From Bacteroidota bacterium (GTDB lineage: Bacteria; Bacteroidota; Ignavibacteria; OLB7): a DNA stretch of 64,000 nucleotides. The notes beneath the pieces are model-generated. The model had not been told where the DNA came from. It saw only the letters and a program-made list of their open reading frames with translations, and did not search any database. The stretch spans positions 1-64,000 of the forward strand of contig JAFDZV010000003.1 in assembly GCA_018266795.1 (NCBI GenBank), written 5' to 3'. This document shows, piece by piece, positions 45,740-54,912 of the stretch. The position numbers and the translations under genes are program-made. Within the stretch, counting starts at the first letter, position 1. The number at the start of each line of letters is the position of its first letter.

Positions 45740-48634
45740 CTACGGATTCTGATGCAGCACCTTCCCGCGCGCCACCGCTCCGTTGCAGGAGACTTCGTAC
45801 AGATAGGTTCCCGGAGCCAGCCCTCCGGTTTGAACGGCCAACGAATGTGCTCCGGCCGCGAGAGCCTTCCAGCGCTGCGCACGTACCGGGCGGCCAAGCA
45901 GATCGTAGAGGGTGATGGAAACGTCGCCGCCCGTTCGCATTGCCGTCTGGAACGTCAGCAGGCCGGCGAACGGATTCGGCATCGTGGAGGCGATGACCTC
46001 GCGGTCGGCCTCCAGGCCCGGGAGCGCGACGCCGCTGGCATGGAACAGCGTTGCAGCATGGTCCGCCGCCGCGCGCAGGCTGTCGAACGTTGGAGCGGCG
46101 AGGAGCGCGAACGCCACCTCGGTCCATGCTCCATTCTCCAGCGAGAACGGTCCGCCCCCCACAACCATCGCCATGTCGTCGATCGTATTGTTCTCGTGCA
46201 CGTCGCCGGCCAGTGTGCCCCACTTGCGCTCCGATGTGAAATTGGTGTTCACGCTGTCCGTCTCGTTGTCCACCGCGTAATAGCTCATCGGCAACGTGCC
46301 GAGCAGGCTTGCGCCAACCCACGGCGTGGATGCGTTCAAACCGGTATTCCGCTGATAGCCCAGGCGATGTGCAGGATCGAATCCGGTCTGATCGTTGTAG
46401 CTGGTGGGGCTTACATCCCAGTCCAGATACAGTCCGCAGCGGAGCCCGTCCAGCTTCGCCCCGCTCGTGTTCGTGATGCGATAGACAACGATCACGCAGT
46501 TGGCCGATGCCGAATCGCGATACTCGTAGGTGGTCATCGCAACGTCCAATCCAACCCTGCGCTCGGCCGGAACGTGGGCGTCATCGAAGCGGGCAAGGCC
46601 GATCTGCGCGCTGCTGTCCTGGGTCACGTGCAGGCGGTACGGGTTCTTGAGCTCGAAGCCCTCAGCGGTTCCGTTGAACAGCCCGCCGATGCGCACCACG
46701 TCCGAGACATGTTCCGCATCCTTGCCGATCATCAGGCCGCCATGAAACAGCAGATCGCCGCTGGTGCGATACGTAACGCCGTCGCCGCGCTGCTGGTCCA
46801 CGCCGTCGTGGCCGATGTTTCCCGTGCTGTTGAACGTTGCCGCAATCCGGTTGTAGTCCGTCGTGAGATATGTCGGCGCACCGGGGAGCGTCACGTACTG
46901 AACGTTGCTCCGGTCGGATGTCGAGATGGTGAACTTCAGAACGATGTCCGTGTTCGGCGCAACGGAGTTGGGAACCGTGAACCGGAATGGTGTTCCGGTC
47001 AGGGCCCGCTCCTCGCCGGAGGTCATCGGTCCAATATCCAGTTGCGACGGCGCAACCATCAGATCCGGCACGGTCGTGCATTCCACATCGATATGGACGT
47101 TGGTGGTGCCCGCAAGCAGGTTGGCGATCGTTGGGGTGAACACCACGTTCTCGCCGGGATCCAGGCCGCCGTCCGGAACGGTTTCGGAGACGTCGTAGCG
47201 AAGCATCCGCGCGGATGCGACGGTGGACGCCTCCGTCAGCGCCCGATAGGCGTTCACCCGCCCGGTTCCCATCTTCGCCGCTATCGATCCCATCCATGGC
47301 GTCATGTCATCAGCCGTTGCGCGAAGTGCCTCGGCAACCTGGTCGCTGGTCATGCCGGGAAACTTCTTGTAGAGAAGCGCGGCCACGCCGCTCACCATCG
47401 GCGCCGAGAAGGATGTTCCCTCGTCGAACCGATACGATCCGAACGAAAGCGTATAGATGTTGGTTCCCGGGGCCGAGAGGTCGACACGGTTGCTGTAGTT
47501 GCTGAAGCTCGCCTTCAGATTCCCTTCCGTGATGGAGGCCACGGACACCACCCCCTTGTAGGAGGCAGGGAAGTAATCCACCTCGCGATTGTCGTTGCCG
47601 GCCGCGGCCACCACCAGCACATGCAGATCCTGCGTCACGTATTCGAAAAGCTCGCGTTCCGAACGCGAGATATCGGTTCCGCCCCAACTGCAATTGATCA
47701 CCTTCGCCTTCATCTTCGCGGCATACAACACGCCCAGTGCGCCGTTGTGGATCTGTGTCTCCGGGATGGGCCGGTCATCGGCAACCTTCACGTTCATGAT
47801 GCGTGCGCCGAAGGCCACGCCCGCGATGCCCACGCCGTTGTTCCCGATGCCGGCGGCCACTCCGGCGGTCTCGGTCCCATGTTCCTCCGAAGCCGCGGAT
47901 GGATCGTTGTCCGGATTCTCCCCGTTCGATCCGGAGAAATCGTATCCCCACCAGTCATCCACGTATCCGTTGCCGTCGTTGTCGATGCCGTCGGAACTCA
48001 TGTCGCCGTTCGGCCCCTGTCCCATCTCGCCCGGATTGATCCAGATGGACTTCTCGATGTCCTCGTGATAGCGTTCGATGCCGGTGTCGGTGATGGCGAT
48101 GATGATGGTGCTGTCCGCGCGGTCAAGCTCCCAAGCCTGTTTGGCCCTGATGGAATCCAGATACCATTGCAGTCCGATGCCGGGATCGTTCGGCAGGGAG
48201 AGAGGGTAGCGGGGATAGTCGGGCTCCGCATACTCCACCCCCGGAAGCCTTCCGAATGCGGCGGCCACATCCTCCGGCCGTTCGTTGCTCGAATAGCGAA
48301 CCACCATGATCCGTTCCAGCGAGGCGATGCGGCTGTCTGCAATCGATACCTTGTAGCTCCCGTTCCCCAGCTCCAGCAGCTTCGGCTCGATCCATGGATG
48401 AACGTCGTACGCATCGAAATGCGCTCCGGTCTCCCCGAACGTCGCGATGGTTACATGGCCGGCGAACGCCTCCGGCGTCACCTTCACCAGTATTCGCCCC
48501 GGCTCGCCGCGGGAGGGGAGCGCAGCGGTTCTGTTCTTCGTCCGCAGCGTCTGTGCATGTGCCGGCGCTGTTATCAGGAGCGTGAGGAGTAGGAGGGCCG
48601 ATAGCGAAACGAAACAGCGATTCATCATGAGCAT
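45740..48634 (-). CDS. Subtilisin-like S8 serine protease with T9SS sorting domain (A)
   Basis: A 964-aa secreted protease. Signal peptide: 'LSALLLLTLLITAPAHAQT'. The pro-region (about 30-130) has the fervidolysin-like 'GVEYAEPDYPRYPLSLPNDP'. The peptidase domain (about 155-440) carries the triad Asp183 (AITDTGIE), His252 (EEHGTETAG) and Ser408 (GTSFSAPM), and Asn in 'VAAAGNDN'. Beta-sandwich domains fill 450-880. The last 75 residues are a T9SS sorting domain (STMPNPFAGLLTFQTAM, LAPGTYLYEVSCNGAV). The start is an ATG at 48634 or 48628. It lies 58 bp downstream of a paralogue on the same strand and is probably co-transcribed. Confidence 0.95.
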   Translation of the reverse strand: MLMMNRCFVSLSALLLLTLLITAPAHAQTLRTKNRTAALPSRGEPGRILVKVTPEAFAGHVTIATFGETGAHFDAYDVHPWIEPKLLELGNGSYKVSIADSRIASLERIMVVRYSSNERPEDVAAAFGRLPGVEYAEPDYPRYPLSLPNDPGIGLQWYLDSIRAKQAWELDRADSTIIIAITDTGIERYHEDIEKSIWINPGEMGQGPNGDMSSDGIDNDGNGYVDDWWGYDFSGSNGENPDNDPSAASEEHGTETAGVAAGIGNNGVGIAGVAFGARIMNVKVADDRPIPETQIHNGALGVLYAAKMKAKVINCSWGGTDISRSERELFEYVTQDLHVLVVAAAGNDNREVDYFPASYKGVVSVASITEGNLKASFSNYSNRVDLSAPGTNIYTLSFGSYRFDEGTSFSAPMVSGVAALLYKKFPGMTSDQVAEALRATADDMTPWMGSIAAKMGTGRVNAYRALTEASTVASARMLRYDVSETVPDGGLDPGENVVFTPTIANLLAGTTNVHIDVECTTVPDLMVAPSQLDIGPMTSGEERALTGTPFRFTVPNSVAPNTDIVLKFTISTSDRSNVQYVTLPGAPTYLTTDYNRIAATFNSTGNIGHDGVDQQRGDGVTYRTSGDLLFHGGLMIGKDAEHVSDVVRIGGLFNGTAEGFELKNPYRLHVTQDSSAQIGLARFDDAHVPAERRVGLDVAMTTYEYRDSASANCVIVVYRITNTSGAKLDGLRCGLYLDWDVSPTSYNDQTGFDPAHRLGYQRNTGLNASTPWVGASLLGTLPMSYYAVDNETDSVNTNFTSERKWGTLAGDVHENNTIDDMAMVVGGGPFSLENGAWTEVAFALLAAPTFDSLRAAADHAATLFHASGVALPGLEADREVIASTMPNPFAGLLTFQTAMRTGGDVSITLYDLLGRPVRAQRWKALAAGAHSLAVQTGGLAPGTYLYEVSCNGAVARGKVLHQNP

Positions 48635-48692
48635 TGGGATAAGGTCTTCGCGCCGATGGCCGCCGCGGCGGTGCGCAGAACGAGGGTACGCC

Positions 48693-51575
48693 CTACTCGC
48701 CGATGTGCACCAGCTTTCGAGAGATAAACTGGTCGAACGCGTGCATCTGCACAAGATATACATCGCTCGGCTGGCTACCCGGCGCGAACCGCACCACATG
48801 GGTCCCGCGGGCGTAGTGATCGTTCGTGAGCTGTGCGACATGCTGCCCAAGAGTGTTATAGACGTCGATCGATACATAACCGTCGCGCGGCATCGAAAAG
48901 GAAAGATCCGTGTACCCGGTGAACGGGTTGGGCGTTGCCTGATCCAGCGTCAATTCCTCCGGAAGCACAATCGGGCCTCCGGGTATATAGCCCAGCGCCG
49001 CGTAGCGCGCGAGGATGGAATCGGCCGTGTTCTTCAACTCCGTGAGATTCACTCCCGCAAGCAGAGCGAACGCAACAAGCGTATCGGCGCCGGGTTGAAG
49101 ATCGATCGGTCCGGCCCCGATAACCATGGAACAATCTCCGATGTTGGATTCCTCACGTTGCACGCCGTTGGACATCGAATTCCACTTCTCCACCTGATAG
49201 AATCCGTTGCTCAACGGCGGCGCGCCGTTGTCCATCGCATTGAAGTCCATCGGCTGATTGCTCAGCAGCATCGCCCCTGCAAAGGGGAGGCGGTTGTTGA
49301 GCGTGTTGTGCGCATGTCCCATGCGGTGCAGGAGATCGGACCCGACGCGATCGAACGCTCCGTTTACGCCGATGTCCCAATCCAGATACAGCGCGCAGTG
49401 CAGGCCGATCAACGGAGCGCCGGAGGTGTTCTTGATTCTGTAGAAGAGGAAGGTCGTATTCGCGACGGAGGGGGCGGAGTATTGAACGGTGCGCAGCCCA
49501 ACCTCGATGCCGATCTTCTGCGACTGCGTCAGGTGGGCATCGTTGAACGTTGCCGTTCCAATCATGGCGTTGTCCGGCGCGGAGATCGCAACGCGATACG
49601 GTGCAACAACCTGCAGTCCCTGGCTCTGCGCGCTCTGGTCGCCGGCGCGTACCACGTCCGCCAGACGGTCCGGGGAGACGCCGATCATCAATCCGCCTTC
49701 GGCCAGCAGATTCTGCGACGTGTCGATCCTGAACCCCAGTCCCTGCTCGTTTGCCGGGAAGTCGTTGAACCCGATGCGTCCGTTTCCGGTGAACGTTACG
49801 GTTGTTCGATTGTATGCCGTGGTGGCGTAGTTCGGGTTCACCATCACGTCCACGCGCAACGTGCCGATCTCCGTGCCGTTGTCCAGTGCGATCAGCCGGA
49901 GCGGGAGCTTGTAATCCAGAGGAAGTGGCGAGGGAACCTGCAGTCTGAACGAACCGGGGTGGCTGCTCCGCACATCCCCCTGTTCCATTGCACCGAAACT
50001 CTCCACAGGCGTATCCACCGGTATCGTGCCGCTGGCCGCATCGAGCGTGACGCGAAGATCGGTGACGCGGCGCAGAAGATTCTTTACGGAGGCCCGCACC
50101 TCGATCCATTCACCCGGCTCGATGATGCCGTCCGGCCGCTCCTCGATAATGGAGTCGCTCACGATCGAGGCCCATGCGGCTGCAGGGCCGATCTGGATGG
50201 CGCGCGCAACGTTCAGGCGGCCGCTCCCGAGCAGATAGCGATAGTTGGGATTGATGGAGTCGATATTGTCCGAATTCGCGCGAAGCACGGCTGCGATCTC
50301 TTCGGGCGTCAGGCTCGGGTATTTCAGCGCCACGAGCGCTGCGGCGCCGGCCACCACCGGCGATGCCATCGACGTTCCGCTTGCGGTTCGATAGGGACCG
50401 TTGCCGTTGCCGAAGGCGAGCGGCGTCGTGGAGAATATGCCGTCGCCCGGCGCCGTGATGCCGACATGCGTGTTGTAATTGCTGAAGAAGGAACGCTGGT
50501 CATTCAGCACCACGGACGCAACCGAAAGCACTCCGCGATACGATGCCGGATAGGAGTTGACGTCCCCGCCGTTGTTCCCCGCGGCAGCAACCACGAGCGA
50601 GCCCCAGGAGGTCACTGTGTCGATCAACTCCTGCTCGGCCCTGGAGAATCCCGGACCGCCCCAGCTGCAGTTGATGATCCTGGCACCCATGCGAGCCGAA
50701 TAGAGGATTCCGTCGTGCCCCTTCGTAACCAGTGGATCGCCGCTCGCCTCGTCGTCGCTTATCTTCACGGACATGAGCTGCACGCCGTACGCCACTCCGG
50801 CAATGCCGGTGGAGTTGTCGCCGGTTGCGCCGGCGATGCCGGCTACATGCGTTCCATGCCAGTAGTAGGGGGTGGGGTCGTTGTCGGGAGTGTAGCCGTC
50901 CGTTCCACCGAAGTCGTAGCCGGCCCAGTCGTCAACCAGGCCGTTGCCGTCATCGTCCACGCCGTTCGTCCGTTTGTCGCGGCCTTTGGCGTCCGTGCCG
51001 ATCTCTCCCTGGTTCTGCCACAGGGCCGCCTTCAGGTCAGGATGGGTGGGGTCGATGCCGGTGTCGGTGATTGCGATGATGATCGAACTGTTGCCGCGGA
51101 TCACATCCCACGCCGCGAATGCGCCAATCCGTTCGAGATGCCACTGCTGGCTCAGATACTGATCGTTCGGGACGTAGCTCAGCGTGCGAACGTATTCCGG
51201 CTCCGCATACTCGATTCCAGGCAGCCGCGCCGCTGCACGCGCAACATCGGCGGGGGCGGCGTTGGAGCGATAGTGCACCGTGAGAATCCGGCCAAGCGCG
51301 CCCGCCTGTATCGTGCCCCTCTTGTACAGACCACGAGATGTGGAGTTGAGGAGGCCGGGGTTGAGCCACGAGCCGGCGCTCTCAATGCCGTAACTCCCGG
51401 CAATCGGTCCCAGCGCGGCCATGGCCGCCGCTGCCGGGTCCAGGTTGGTCGCGCGGACCTTTACGATGATGACATGCTGCCGCGAGGCCGGCTCCTGCGC
51501 GTGCGCCCGGCTCGCCGCAATCAGAATGGCTGCTGCTGCCAGCAGTGTGCAACGGATATCGATAGTACGCATCAT
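48693..51575 (-). CDS. Subtilisin-like S8 serine protease with T9SS sorting domain (B)
   Basis: A 960-aa paralogue of the gene just downstream. Signal peptide: 'TLLAAAAILIAASRAHAQEP'. The pro-region ends in 'LPGIEYAEPEYVRTLSYVPN'. Catalytic residues: Asp171 (AITDTGIDPTH), His240 (WHGTHVAGIAG) and Ser402 (ASGTSMASPVV). Beta-sandwich modules follow (FRLQVPSPLPLDYKLPLRLI, LIGLHCALYLDWDIGVNGAF), and the T9SS domain covers about 890-960 (QATPNPFTGYTDLSFSM, QPSDVYLVQMHAFDQF). The start is an ATG at 51575 or 51572. The His motif here (HGTHVAG) is the family standard, while protease A reads HGTETAG. Both are likely extracellular degradative enzymes or cargo processors. Confidence 0.95.
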   Translation of the reverse strand: MMRTIDIRCTLLAAAAILIAASRAHAQEPASRQHVIIVKVRATNLDPAAAAMAALGPIAGSYGIESAGSWLNPGLLNSTSRGLYKRGTIQAGALGRILTVHYRSNAAPADVARAAARLPGIEYAEPEYVRTLSYVPNDQYLSQQWHLERIGAFAAWDVIRGNSSIIIAITDTGIDPTHPDLKAALWQNQGEIGTDAKGRDKRTNGVDDDGNGLVDDWAGYDFGGTDGYTPDNDPTPYYWHGTHVAGIAGATGDNSTGIAGVAYGVQLMSVKISDDEASGDPLVTKGHDGILYSARMGARIINCSWGGPGFSRAEQELIDTVTSWGSLVVAAAGNNGGDVNSYPASYRGVLSVASVVLNDQRSFFSNYNTHVGITAPGDGIFSTTPLAFGNGNGPYRTASGTSMASPVVAGAAALVALKYPSLTPEEIAAVLRANSDNIDSINPNYRYLLGSGRLNVARAIQIGPAAAWASIVSDSIIEERPDGIIEPGEWIEVRASVKNLLRRVTDLRVTLDAASGTIPVDTPVESFGAMEQGDVRSSHPGSFRLQVPSPLPLDYKLPLRLIALDNGTEIGTLRVDVMVNPNYATTAYNRTTVTFTGNGRIGFNDFPANEQGLGFRIDTSQNLLAEGGLMIGVSPDRLADVVRAGDQSAQSQGLQVVAPYRVAISAPDNAMIGTATFNDAHLTQSQKIGIEVGLRTVQYSAPSVANTTFLFYRIKNTSGAPLIGLHCALYLDWDIGVNGAFDRVGSDLLHRMGHAHNTLNNRLPFAGAMLLSNQPMDFNAMDNGAPPLSNGFYQVEKWNSMSNGVQREESNIGDCSMVIGAGPIDLQPGADTLVAFALLAGVNLTELKNTADSILARYAALGYIPGGPIVLPEELTLDQATPNPFTGYTDLSFSMPRDGYVSIDVYNTLGQHVAQLTNDHYARGTHVVRFAPGSQPSDVYLVQMHAFDQFISRKLVHIGE

Positions 51576-51733
51576 GATCTCCACCACGGTCGGCCCGGAA
51601 TGCCGGGAGTTACACCCGGGCAGCAACAATGAAGATGGCGGGTTTCCCGCTCAATTGCATGGGAAAAATTTTGTTCGTCATCGCCGGGTTCCTCGCGCGA
51701 TGCTTCTGCTCTGGAGCGGGGAAGCTATATTTG

Positions 51734-51825
51734 TCTGTCCGTTAGAGGTGCTCCGGCAGCGTCGGGGCTGAGATCATACTCTGGAACCTGATCCGGGTAA
51801 TGCCGGCGGAGGAAATACGGACAGA
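51734..51825 (+). promoter_or_regulatory. TPP riboswitch (thi-box)
   Basis: The conserved core is plain: GGGGCTGAGAT at 51764-51774, then 'ACCTGATCCGGGTAATGCC' at 51786-51804 followed by GGCGGAGG, which bind the pyrimidine and pyrophosphate of TPP. P1 is a 9-bp closing stem, TCTGTCCGT (51734-51742) with ACGGACAGA (51817-51825). It lies 210 bp upstream of thiO and leads the whole thi operon, so high TPP should lower thiO-thiE expression. Confidence 0.95.
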
Positions 51826-51950
51826 TGAAGATTCAGCCATCCTCACCTGTCCCTCCATAACGATGCCGGCGCGGCATCCGGCCGGAACTGTCTGATAGCT
51901 GTTTATGAGCGGATCGCGAGCGATCCGGCCCAAACAAGATCGGCAGACAG
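51819..51950 (+). promoter_or_regulatory. Putative riboswitch expression platform
   Basis: GGACAG, the 3' arm of P1 (51819-51824), can pair instead with CTGTCC at 51847-51852. Downstream lie GATGCC-GGCGC-GGCATC (51862-51878) and a nested structure, CTGTCTG (51888-51894) with CAGACAG (51944-51950), that encloses GGATCG-CGAG-CGATCC (51911-51926). No strong U-tract follows, so whether the switch acts by termination or by hiding the start is unclear. Confidence 0.5.
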
Positions 51951-52035
51951 AGCCTGGTTCCAATCGATCTATACCTCAGGCGGCGAAATGTTACTCGCTG
52001 CGTTCCCTCCGGTGATCTGCCAATCGAACATCGAC

Positions 52036-53166
52036 ATGACCGTGGATTTCTGCGTGATAGGCGGCGGTATCGCCGGGCTTACGATCGCGCGCGCTCTGGC
52101 GCGCGGAGGAGCCCGCGTTGCCCTGGTGGAACGTGGAGAGGCCGGCACCGGCGCCGGCTTCGTTGCAGCCGGCATGCTTGCGCCGCTGGTGGAGGCGAGG
52201 CTCGAGGAACGAGATGTGGTGGGTTTCGGCTACGAGGCACTGCGATACTACCGGACGTTCATCGACGAACTGGAGGGGGAGACAGGCCGGGGCGTTGGAT
52301 ACCGCGACGAAGGGACGCTGATCGTTGCCACCGACCGTGACCAGGCGGGTCTGCTGCGGCATCACTTCGAGGAGCAGCAGCAGCTTGGCCTTCCGGTGCA
52401 GTGGATGAACGGCTACGAGTGCCGCGTGCAGGAACCATGCCTTGCTCCCGGCATCCCGGGCGGCATCTTCTCGCCGGAGGATCGCCAGCTCGACAATCGC
52501 GCGCTGCTTGCGGCGCTGCGAACATTCTGCCTTCGGCATCCTTGCGTGAGCCTGGTGGAGCATGCCGCCGACGTTCGGATCGAAGCGCCGGGCGAGGTTC
52601 GTGTCGGCGAGTCGGTGATCGGAGCGGAGCGGATTGTGCTTGCAACCGGAGCGCACGCCGATCTGCTGGGACCCTGGGCTCCGAGGCTGGCTCGTACCAT
52701 CCGTCCGGTGAAGGGACAGATCCTTCGGCTGGATGGGTCTGCGATGCCGCTTCTCTCGCACGTGGTCCGTACTCCGGAGGTCTATCTTGTTCCCAAGGCC
52801 AACGGGGCATTGGTTGTCGGGGCGAGCAGTGAAGATCGTGGCTTCGATGAGTCCATCACCGCCGGTGCGCTGTATGAGCTGCTCCGCGCGGCATGGGAAT
52901 GCCTTCCCGGCATCTATGAGCTTCCGGTGCTGGAGACACGCGCCGGCTTCCGTCCCGCCACCCCGGATCACGCGCCGTTGCTCGGCGAGGTGGGAGCGCA
53001 TCGCCTTGTGCTGGCAATGGGGTATTATCGCCACGGAATTCTCTTCTCACCATATGCCGCCTCGCTGCTGGCCGCCTGGATGCTGGGGGGGGAGCGGTCC
53101 CGATGGTTGGATACATTTTCTCCGGAACGATTCCATGAAACTCACGCTGAACGGTCGCTTACTTGA
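52036..53166 (+). CDS. thiO: Glycine oxidase ThiO
   Basis: A 376-aa FAD-dependent oxidase of the D-amino-acid oxidase family that turns glycine into the imine used to build the thiazole ring. The FAD motif is 'DFCVIGGGIAGLTIARALA' at residues 4-22, followed by 'VALVERGEAGTGAGFVAAGM'. Later blocks: 'VLATGAHADLLG', 'IRPVKGQILRL', 'YLVPKANGALVVGAS', 'TRAGFRPATPDHAPLLGEV' and 'MGYYRHGILFSP'. The ATG at 52036 puts the FAD motif at the N-terminus; an ATG at 51988 would add 16 residues. First gene of the operon; thiS overlaps it by 32 bp. Using ThiO rather than the radical-SAM ThiH suggests aerobic life. Confidence 0.93.
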   Translation: MTVDFCVIGGGIAGLTIARALARGGARVALVERGEAGTGAGFVAAGMLAPLVEARLEERDVVGFGYEALRYYRTFIDELEGETGRGVGYRDEGTLIVATDRDQAGLLRHHFEEQQQLGLPVQWMNGYECRVQEPCLAPGIPGGIFSPEDRQLDNRALLAALRTFCLRHPCVSLVEHAADVRIEAPGEVRVGESVIGAERIVLATGAHADLLGPWAPRLARTIRPVKGQILRLDGSAMPLLSHVVRTPEVYLVPKANGALVVGASSEDRGFDESITAGALYELLRAAWECLPGIYELPVLETRAGFRPATPDHAPLLGEVGAHRLVLAMGYYRHGILFSPYAASLLAAWMLGGERSRWLDTFSPERFHETHAERSLT

Positions 53167-53338
53167 AAGCGAATGCGAAACGCTGCTGGCTCTGCTGCGC
53201 GAGCAGGGAATCGATACGGAGCAGCGGGGGATTGCGGTGGCGATCGACGACCAGGTGATCACGCGAGGGTACTGGGAAGGCCGGGCTCTGGCCGACGGGG
53301 ACGTGATCGAGGTGATCACGGCGATGCAGGGCGGGTAG
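53135..53338 (+). CDS. thiS: Sulfur carrier protein ThiS
   Basis: A 67-aa ubiquitin-fold protein ending in 'VITAMQGG'; the terminal Gly-Gly is adenylated and thiocarboxylated to carry sulfur to ThiG. The start 'MKLTLNGRLLE' is typical. Its ATG at 53135 lies 32 bp inside the end of thiO in another frame, giving a clear translational overlap. No thiF gene is in the window, so the adenylating enzyme must be encoded elsewhere or replaced by a MoeB-like protein. Confidence 0.92.
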   Translation: MKLTLNGRLLESECETLLALLREQGIDTEQRGIAVAIDDQVITRGYWEGRALADGDVIEVITAMQGG

Positions 53339-53434
53339 CCGGGCTGATGGTCGGGCCGGCGCGGACGTGCTTCGCAATGTTCAACTCCGCGCGCCCCTTC
53401 ACGGTGCACGCACATTCTTCACGATGGCTTGCAG

Positions 53435-54265
53435 ATGTCTGAACCGATACATATCTCCGAACGTGACGCTGCGGGGCTCGCAGACGATCCGCTGCGCCTT
53501 GCCGGCCGTGCGTACGGCTCCCGGCTTCTGCTTGGAACCAGTCGCTATCCGAATCCGCAGACGATGATCGAATCGCTGGAGGCCGGGGGGGCGTGCATCG
53601 TCACCGTCTCCATCCGTCGCTTGAACATCGCCGATCGCGGGGCGGGGAGCGTGTTGGATTACATCGATCGCACGCGCTACGAGCTCCTGCCGAATACCGC
53701 CGGATGCTTCACGGCGAAGGAGGCCGTGCTGACGGCGCAGCTGGCGCGGGAAGCGCTCGGCACCGATCTGGTGAAGGTGGAGGTGATCGGTGACGAGGAC
53801 ACACTCCTTCCGGATGTGGAGCAGTTGCTGAAGGCGTGCAGCGAGCTTGTGCGGATGGGCTTCGTGGTGCTTCCCTACTGCAACGACGATCTGATCACCT
53901 GCCTGAAACTACAGGACTTGGGCTGCGCCGCCGTGATGCCGCTGGCCTCGCCGATCGGCTCCGGGATGGGAATACGCAATCCGTACAACCTGGAGATCAT
54001 CCGCGAGCGTATCACGATCCCGATGATCATCGACGCCGGCATTGGAACGGCCTCCGATGCCGCCCGCGCCATGGAACTCGGCGCGGACGGTGTGCTGCTG
54101 AACACAGCCGTGGCCGGCGCGCATCATCCCGCGGAGATGGCACGGGCCATGCGGCTGGCCATCGAAGGGGGACGCCTTGCCTATCGTGCGGGCCGCATTC
54201 CAACGCGTCTCTACGCCACCGCTTCCTCCCCCACGGAGGGAATGATCGGTACGAGCGGCGCATGA
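53435..54265 (+). CDS. thiG: Thiazole synthase ThiG
   Basis: A 276-aa TIM-barrel enzyme joining DXP, the glycine imine from ThiO and sulfur from ThiS-thiocarboxylate. Blocks: '[20 protein letters not shown]', '[14 protein letters not shown]', '[16 protein letters not shown]' with the Schiff-base Lys at about 114, '[20 protein letters not shown]', '[17 protein letters not shown]' and '[20 protein letters not shown]'. The ATG at 53435 fits; a TTG at 53429 is possible. It lies 96 bp after thiS, the largest gap in the operon, and ends overlapping tenI by 4 bp. Confidence 0.96.
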   Translation: MSEPIHISERDAAGLADDPLRLAGRAYGSRLLLGTSRYPNPQTMIESLEAGGACIVTVSIRRLNIADRGAGSVLDYIDRTRYELLPNTAGCFTAKEAVLTAQLAREALGTDLVKVEVIGDEDTLLPDVEQLLKACSELVRMGFVVLPYCNDDLITCLKLQDLGCAAVMPLASPIGSGMGIRNPYNLEIIRERITIPMIIDAGIGTASDAARAMELGADGVLLNTAVAGAHHPAEMARAMRLAIEGGRLAYRAGRIPTRLYATASSPTEGMIGTSGA

Positions 54266-54912
54266 TTCCCTTCCGTCTGCTTGCAGTGGTTCACCACGTA
54301 TCCGCCGCGGAGTACGTGATGGCATACGCGCGGGAGAACGGCGGGTCGGACTTCGGGCTCATGCTGCGCGATCCTGCGCACGATGCGGCGACCACGGAGA
54401 AGCTTGCGCGTGCGGTGCTCGGCATGCCGTGCCCGCCGAACGTGCACCTGATCACCAACGGCTGCGCCGTGGAATGCGTCGGCCGGATACATCTGCCGGC
54501 GTCGCAGGCGTTGCGTCAGCCGGCCACGATCAGGCTCACGGCCTCGAGGCCGTTTGGCGTCTCCGTCCATTCGATGGAGGAGGCCGTGCGCGCGATCGAA
54601 CTCGGCGCCGGATACGTTCTTTATGGGCCGGTCTATCCCACGCGATCGAAGCCGGGCCATGCCGGGCACGGTGCCGAGGCGCTTGGCAAGCTCTGCAGCC
54701 GCATATCCGTGCCAGTGTTCGCGCTCGGCGGGATCACCGATCTCAATGCCGGGGCGTGCCTCGATGCCGGTGCGTACGGCATTGCGGCCATCTCGCTCTT
54801 CGCTCCGGCTGCGCGTCCGGCACTGGATCGAATCATCGCCCTGCTGCGGAGCGTTCGCACTGAAGAACGGCCGGAGCGTGTCCCGAACTCAGTGCGTGAA
54901 ACGAAATCATGA
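54262..54912 (+). CDS. tenI: TenI-like thiazole tautomerase / thiamine-phosphate-synthase-like protein
   Basis: A 216-aa TIM-barrel protein of the ThiE/TenI superfamily. It looks like TenI, not ThiE: '[18 protein letters not shown]' with the TenI-type active His at about residue 103, '[20 protein letters not shown]', and 'HLPASQAL' in place of the ThiE 'HLG..D' motif. TenI speeds aromatisation of the thiazole carboxylate made by ThiG. A true ThiE is encoded downstream, so the two roles are split. The ATG overlaps the thiG stop (ATGA); its own stop overlaps thiD by 4 bp. Confidence 0.85.
   Translation: MIPFRLLAVVHHVSAAEYVMAYARENGGSDFGLMLRDPAHDAATTEKLARAVLGMPCPPNVHLITNGCAVECVGRIHLPASQALRQPATIRLTASRPFGVSVHSMEEAVRAIELGAGYVLYGPVYPTRSKPGHAGHGAEALGKLCSRISVPVFALGGITDLNAGACLDAGAYGIAAISLFAPAARPALDRIIALLRSVRTEERPERVPNSVRETKS

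Noticed and set aside
45698-48592. Long open frame opposite subtilase A.
   Set aside because: Same reason: antisense shadow of a gene with clear motifs.
48447-51632. Open frame of about 1060 codons opposite subtilase B.
   Set aside because: The opposite strand has an intact signal peptide, catalytic triad and T9SS domain; the translation here is Arg/His-rich without motifs.
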